NCBI RefSeq assembly: GCF_018373095.1
Contig: NZ_JAHAHT010000076.1
Span: forward strand, 1-8,820
Length of the DNA: 8,820 nt
DNA from: Haemophilus parahaemolyticus
GTDB taxonomy: Bacteria > Pseudomonadota > Gammaproteobacteria > Enterobacterales > Pasteurellaceae
Direction: 5' to 3'
In this document: positions 6,696 to 8,820 of the stretch, piece by piece
How positions within the stretch are numbered: position 1 is the first letter of the stretch
Layout of the letters: every line of letters starts with the position of its first letter
Translations under genes and position numbers: made by a program
The notes under the pieces: model-generated
What the model was told of the DNA's origin: nothing
Database searches by the model: none
What the model saw: only the letters and a program-made list of their open reading frames with translations

Positions 6696-7511
6696 CTATT
6701 CAGCTAATCTCTCTTGCGTAAATATTTCTTTATCTTCCCATCTCACCATCGTAAGATGATGTCCCCACGCACAGCCTGTATCTAACGCATAAATATTTGG
6801 ACGAGCACATTTTCCCATTAGACTTGCCCAATGCCCAAAGATAATATTTTGCTGTTTAAATAAAGGATTATCCAGTTCAAACCACGCTTTTAATTCGACT
6901 GGGGCATCTTCGATTGGCAATTTGCAAGTAAAATCTAACCGCTTGTCGAGGTAACAAAAGCGCATTCTGGTAAATACATTCACGATATAACGCCAACGGT
7001 CGATGCCTTGAAGGTTTTTATCCCAATGGTCAGGGTCATTCTCGTACATTTGAGCGATGTAATTAGCATAATTTTCGCTCTTTAACAAAGCTTCCGCTTC
7101 TCTTGCACACTGAGTTGCCGTAGATAAGTCCCATTCTGGGCTAATGCCTGCATGCACAAGTAGAAAGCCATACTTTGGGTGTTGCACCATAAGCGGTTGA
7201 TTTCTGAGCCAGTTTTGCAATTCATCACGATCTGATGCCTTAAAAATCGGTTCAACTTTATCCGAAGGCTTAACCCGTTTTATGCCTAACAAGGTAGAAA
7301 GAAGATGCAAATCGTGGTTACCTAGCACAGTTTGGGCTTTTTCGCCTAAATCTTTTACGAAACGTAAACAAGCTAACGAATCATCTCCACGAGCTACTAA
7401 ATCACCCGTGAGCCAAATTTCATCTTGTTTTTCATCAAACTGGGCTTTTTCTAACAGCATTTGAAACTCTTTGAAACAGCCATGCAAATCACCCACGATA
7501 TAAGTTGCCAT
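6696..7511 (-). CDS. apaH: Bis(5'-nucleosyl)-tetraphosphatase, symmetrical (diadenosine tetraphosphatase)
   Basis: ApaH hydrolyses Ap4A to two ADP in the cytoplasm and, in E. coli, also removes Np4-type caps from RNA. The 271 residues are close to the family length. Metallophosphatase motifs appear in order: GDLHG (residues 7-11), GDLVARG (36-42), GNHD (64-67), HAG (120-122) and a late FGHW, all with metal-binding residues intact. After GDLVARG the sequence is DDSL, where I recall proline as usual in homologues; this is probably neutral. The start ATG at 7511 is one base after the tadA stop (TAA T ATG), so apaH is the second gene of a tadA-apaH operon and is probably translated by reinitiation. 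A perfect DNA uptake core lies inside the gene. Its end is convergent with rho. Confidence 0.95.
   Translation of the reverse strand: MATYIVGDLHGCFKEFQMLLEKAQFDEKQDEIWLTGDLVARGDDSLACLRFVKDLGEKAQTVLGNHDLHLLSTLLGIKRVKPSDKVEPIFKASDRDELQNWLRNQPLMVQHPKYGFLLVHAGISPEWDLSTATQCAREAEALLKSENYANYIAQMYENDPDHWDKNLQGIDRWRYIVNVFTRMRFCYLDKRLDFTCKLPIEDAPVELKAWFELDNPLFKQQNIIFGHWASLMGKCARPNIYALDTGCAWGHHLTMVRWEDKEIFTQERLAE
6938..6946 (-). repeat. DNA uptake sequence, Actinobacillus-type core, perfect copy
   Basis: The minus strand reads ACAAGCGGT followed by TTAGATTTTACTTGCAAAT, which also fits the AT-rich flank of the extended uptake motif. It lies within apaH. Copies with one mismatch are at 324-332, 1607-1615, 2348-2356, 5140-5148 and 7189-7197. 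Confidence 0.8.
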
Positions 7512-7512
7512 A

Positions 7513-8046
7513 TTATTCTTCCTTCTTCGTTTCTTTTGCTTGCTTCTGCTCTAACCGTCTTTTTTTGAAAAATGCACTCATTTTCTGGCTGCATTTTTCT
7601 CGAAGTAATCCACCTCGAATTTCAAGCAAGTGGTTCATTTTGAAATCTTCAAACAGATGAAAACGTGATCCGATAGCACCTGTTTTGTAGTCATTTGCAC
7701 CAAAGACTAATCGCCCAATACGGCTATGCAGAATCGCACCTGCACACATCGTACACGGCTCAAGTGTAACATAAAGTGTACAATCAAGCAGACGGTAATT
7801 TTGTAAAGATTGCCCTGCTTCACGAATCGCTAACATTTCTGCGTGAGCAGTGGGATCATTAAGCAAAATAGATTGATTCCAGCCTTCACCAATTTTATTG
7901 CCCTCTTTATCAACGAGCACTGCACCGACAGGAATTTCACCTATGGCTTCGGCTTTGTCGGCAAGCGTAAGGGCGTATTCAAGCCAATATAGATCTTGTT
8001 CGGAATAGTCTAGTGTGCAATGGGTTTGAATGGATTGGATGAACAT
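7513..8046 (-). CDS. tadA: tRNA-specific adenosine deaminase TadA
   Basis: TadA deaminates adenosine 34 of tRNA-Arg(ACG) to inosine, an essential wobble modification. The 177-residue protein has the zinc-dependent cytidine-deaminase fold: PVGAVLV near 39, the zinc ligand and proton-shuttle motif HAE (H68, E70), and PCTMC (zinc ligands C98 and C101). NYRLLDCTLYVTLEP and ILHSRIGRLVFGANDYKTGA match the bacterial TadA family. The C-terminal tail is rich in Lys, Arg and Glu (KKRRLEQKQAKETKKEE), as in other enteric and pasteurellacean TadA. ATG at 8046 is forced by an in-frame TAG two codons upstream; no clear ribosome site is present. It leads a two-gene operon with apaH. Confidence 0.95.
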   Translation of the reverse strand: MFIQSIQTHCTLDYSEQDLYWLEYALTLADKAEAIGEIPVGAVLVDKEGNKIGEGWNQSILLNDPTAHAEMLAIREAGQSLQNYRLLDCTLYVTLEPCTMCAGAILHSRIGRLVFGANDYKTGAIGSRFHLFEDFKMNHLLEIRGGLLREKCSQKMSAFFKKRRLEQKQAKETKKEE

Positions 8047-8062
8047 AATCTAAAATAAATTA

Positions 8063-8110
8063 TTGTTCTTGGTGTAGGGACGTGTTGCACAGACCCTACA
8101 CTAAGAGCAA
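8063..8110. repeat. Imperfect palindrome upstream of tadA, possible intergenic repeat element
   Basis: TTGTTCTTGGTGTAGGG (8063-8079) faces CCCTACACTAAGAGCAA (8094-8110), 17 positions with two non-complementary pairs. Both are G-U in plus-strand RNA and A-C in minus-strand RNA, so the plus-strand fold is the stable one. An inner GTG/CAC (8082-8084 with 8088-8090) can pair too. The GTGTAGGGACGTG look resembles small dispersed palindromes common between bacterial genes. Confidence 0.55.
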
Positions 8111-8120
8111 CACAGTTACT

Positions 8121-8146
8121 AAATTAAAACAGCCCCAAAGGGGCTG
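8121..8146 (-). terminator. Intrinsic terminator of deaD
   Basis: On the minus strand CAGCCCC-TTT-GGGGCTG (8146 down to 8130) is a perfect seven-pair GC-rich stem with a three-base loop. It is followed by TTTTAATTT (8129-8121). It lies about 45 bases after the deaD stop. It separates deaD from tadA, so tadA needs its own promoter in 8047-8120 or relies on readthrough; I see no convincing promoter there. Confidence 0.85.
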
Positions 8147-8157
8147 ATTTATGCGTA

Positions 8158-8179
8158 ACCTATGGCAAGAGCCATAGGT
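8158..8179. repeat. Perfect hairpin directly after deaD
   Basis: ACCTATGGC (8158-8166) and GCCATAGGT (8171-8179) form nine perfect pairs around the loop AAGA. It begins 11 bases after the deaD stop and lies just before the terminator stem. No T tract follows, so it may stabilise the 3' end of the mRNA or be part of a dispersed palindrome. Confidence 0.6.
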
Positions 8180-8190
8180 ACAAGGCTTAA

Positions 8191-8820
8191 TTAACGACGA
8201 CCACGGTCGTTAAAACGCTTCTCTTTAAAACCACCTTTTTTGCGGTCATTAAAACCACGATCACGACGTCGATCGTTACGTTCACCACGACCTCTACTTT
8301 CAAATGGTTGGCTGTTTGCACCCTCAACAGGACCTAACAGAGACATCTGCATTTGTTTGTTCAACACGCGTGCTTTTTGGGCAAAGTGTTGCACTAGATG
8401 GTTTGGCATACCTTGCGGTAACTCAATGGTTGAATAGGTGTCGTGCAATTTAATGTGCCCAATGAAACGGCTACTAATATCCCCTTCGTTGGCAATTGCC
8501 CCCACGATATGACGCACTTCTACGCCATCCTCACGCCCTAATTCAATGCGATATAAATCCATCGCAACGCCTGTACCTTCGCGTTGTTCGCGTCCGCTTC
8601 GGCGATCATCACGGCGATCACCACGTTCATTGCGGTCACGGCGACCACGTTCGCGGCTTGGTTTAACTACTGGATCTGGCGGAAGAATCAGTTTTTGTTT
8701 TTCTTGAAGTAACATCATCATTGCAGCAGCAAGTTCTTCGTGATCTTGATCTCCAGTAAATAAATCTTCCAATAATGCACGATATTTTTCTAAATCATGG
8801 TGCTCTAATTGTGCTTCAAT
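8191..8820 (-). CDS. deaD: ATP-dependent RNA helicase DeaD (CsdA), C-terminal part
   Basis: DeaD is a DEAD-box RNA helicase involved in ribosome assembly and mRNA decay, especially in the cold. The frame is open to the window edge, giving the last 209 residues; the helicase core with the DEAD motif lies to the right, and no true start is inside the window. Visible parts in order are a helical stretch (DLEKYRALLEDLFTG), a basic Arg/Asp/Glu-rich linker (visible residues about 55-80) and the DbpA-type RNA-binding domain (about 87-160, MDLYRIELGREDGVEVRHIVGAIANEGDISSRFIG). A disordered Arg/Gly/Asp/Asn-rich tail ends in FNDRGRR. MDLYRIELGREDGVEVRH is nearly identical to E. coli DeaD, which separates it from RhlB, SrmB and DbpA. 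The stop TAA is at 8191-8193, followed by two hairpins, the second a terminator. Confidence 0.95.
   Translation of the reverse strand: MEAQLEHHDLEKYRALLEDLFTGDQDHEELAAAMMMLLQEKQKLILPPDPVVKPSRERGRRDRNERGDRRDDRRSGREQREGTGVAMDLYRIELGREDGVEVRHIVGAIANEGDISSRFIGHIKLHDTYSTIELPQGMPNHLVQHFAQKARVLNKQMQMSLLGPVEGANSQPFESRGRGERNDRRRDRGFNDRKKGGFKEKRFNDRGRR

Noticed and set aside
8270..8660. Repeated CGATCACGACG/ACCACG-like words in the deaD 3' region
   Set aside because: They are codons of the Arg/Asp/Gly-rich low-complexity linker and tail, with no regular spacer, so they are not a CRISPR array or a non-coding repeat.
8770..8772. TTG as start of a 193-residue Arg-rich protein
   Set aside because: The frame continues to the window edge with DeaD-like sequence (AQLEHHDLEKYRALLEDLF), so this is an internal codon.
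1..8820. tRNA, rRNA, CRISPR array, insertion sequence, prophage or toxin-antitoxin genes
   Set aside because: I looked for these on both strands and found no supporting sequence; all long reading frames belong to housekeeping or transport genes.

Overview
The window looks like ordinary chromosome from a member of the Pasteurellaceae. The proteins resemble Haemophilus and Actinobacillus orthologues (420-residue Rho, YfeABCD, TadA, ApaH, DeaD), and the DNA is AT-rich. There is one perfect copy of the DNA uptake core ACAAGCGGT and five copies with a single mismatch, and no copy of the Haemophilus influenzae type core AAGTGCGGT. This points to the Actinobacillus pleuropneumoniae / Mannheimia / H. 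ducreyi branch. I cannot name the species.

Layout from left to right. (1) At 1-1474, plus strand, lie the 3' part of a CmpA/NrtA-like substrate-binding protein gene and the permease gene that follows it. The permease gene is broken by a one-base frameshift near 1260. No ATP-binding subunit is visible; it must lie upstream or be lost. (2) A strong palindrome at 1503-1527 separates this pair from a convergent operon. (3) At 4955-1558, minus strand, is a complete yfeABCD (sitABCD-type) manganese/iron ABC importer: periplasmic binding protein, ATPase and two permeases. The genes are tightly packed and end in a 4-base ATGA overlap. Its promoter has a Fur-like box over the -35 element. (4) The 340-base divergent gap at 4956-5295 carries the yfe promoter and the rho leader. 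(5) rho (5296-6558, plus) is complete with all catalytic residues. Its last codons and stop are copied exactly in a 27-bp tandem duplication, followed by a bidirectional terminator. (6) At 8046-6696, minus strand, tadA and apaH form an operon with a one-base gap. (7) A 144-base gap (8047-8190) holds three hairpins, one of them the deaD terminator. (8) The 3' end of deaD (minus strand) runs off the right edge.

The genes fall into two groups. One is metal and solute uptake: the yfe importer and the decaying CmpA/NrtA-like importer. The other is RNA metabolism and housekeeping: Rho transcription termination, tRNA wobble adenosine deamination, Ap4A hydrolysis and the DeaD RNA helicase.

I found no previously undescribed multi-gene system. 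The items most worth a second look are the rho stop-codon duplication, the frameshifted permease, the C-rich rho leader, the Fur-like site, and the hairpin cluster with competing pairings between deaD and tadA.
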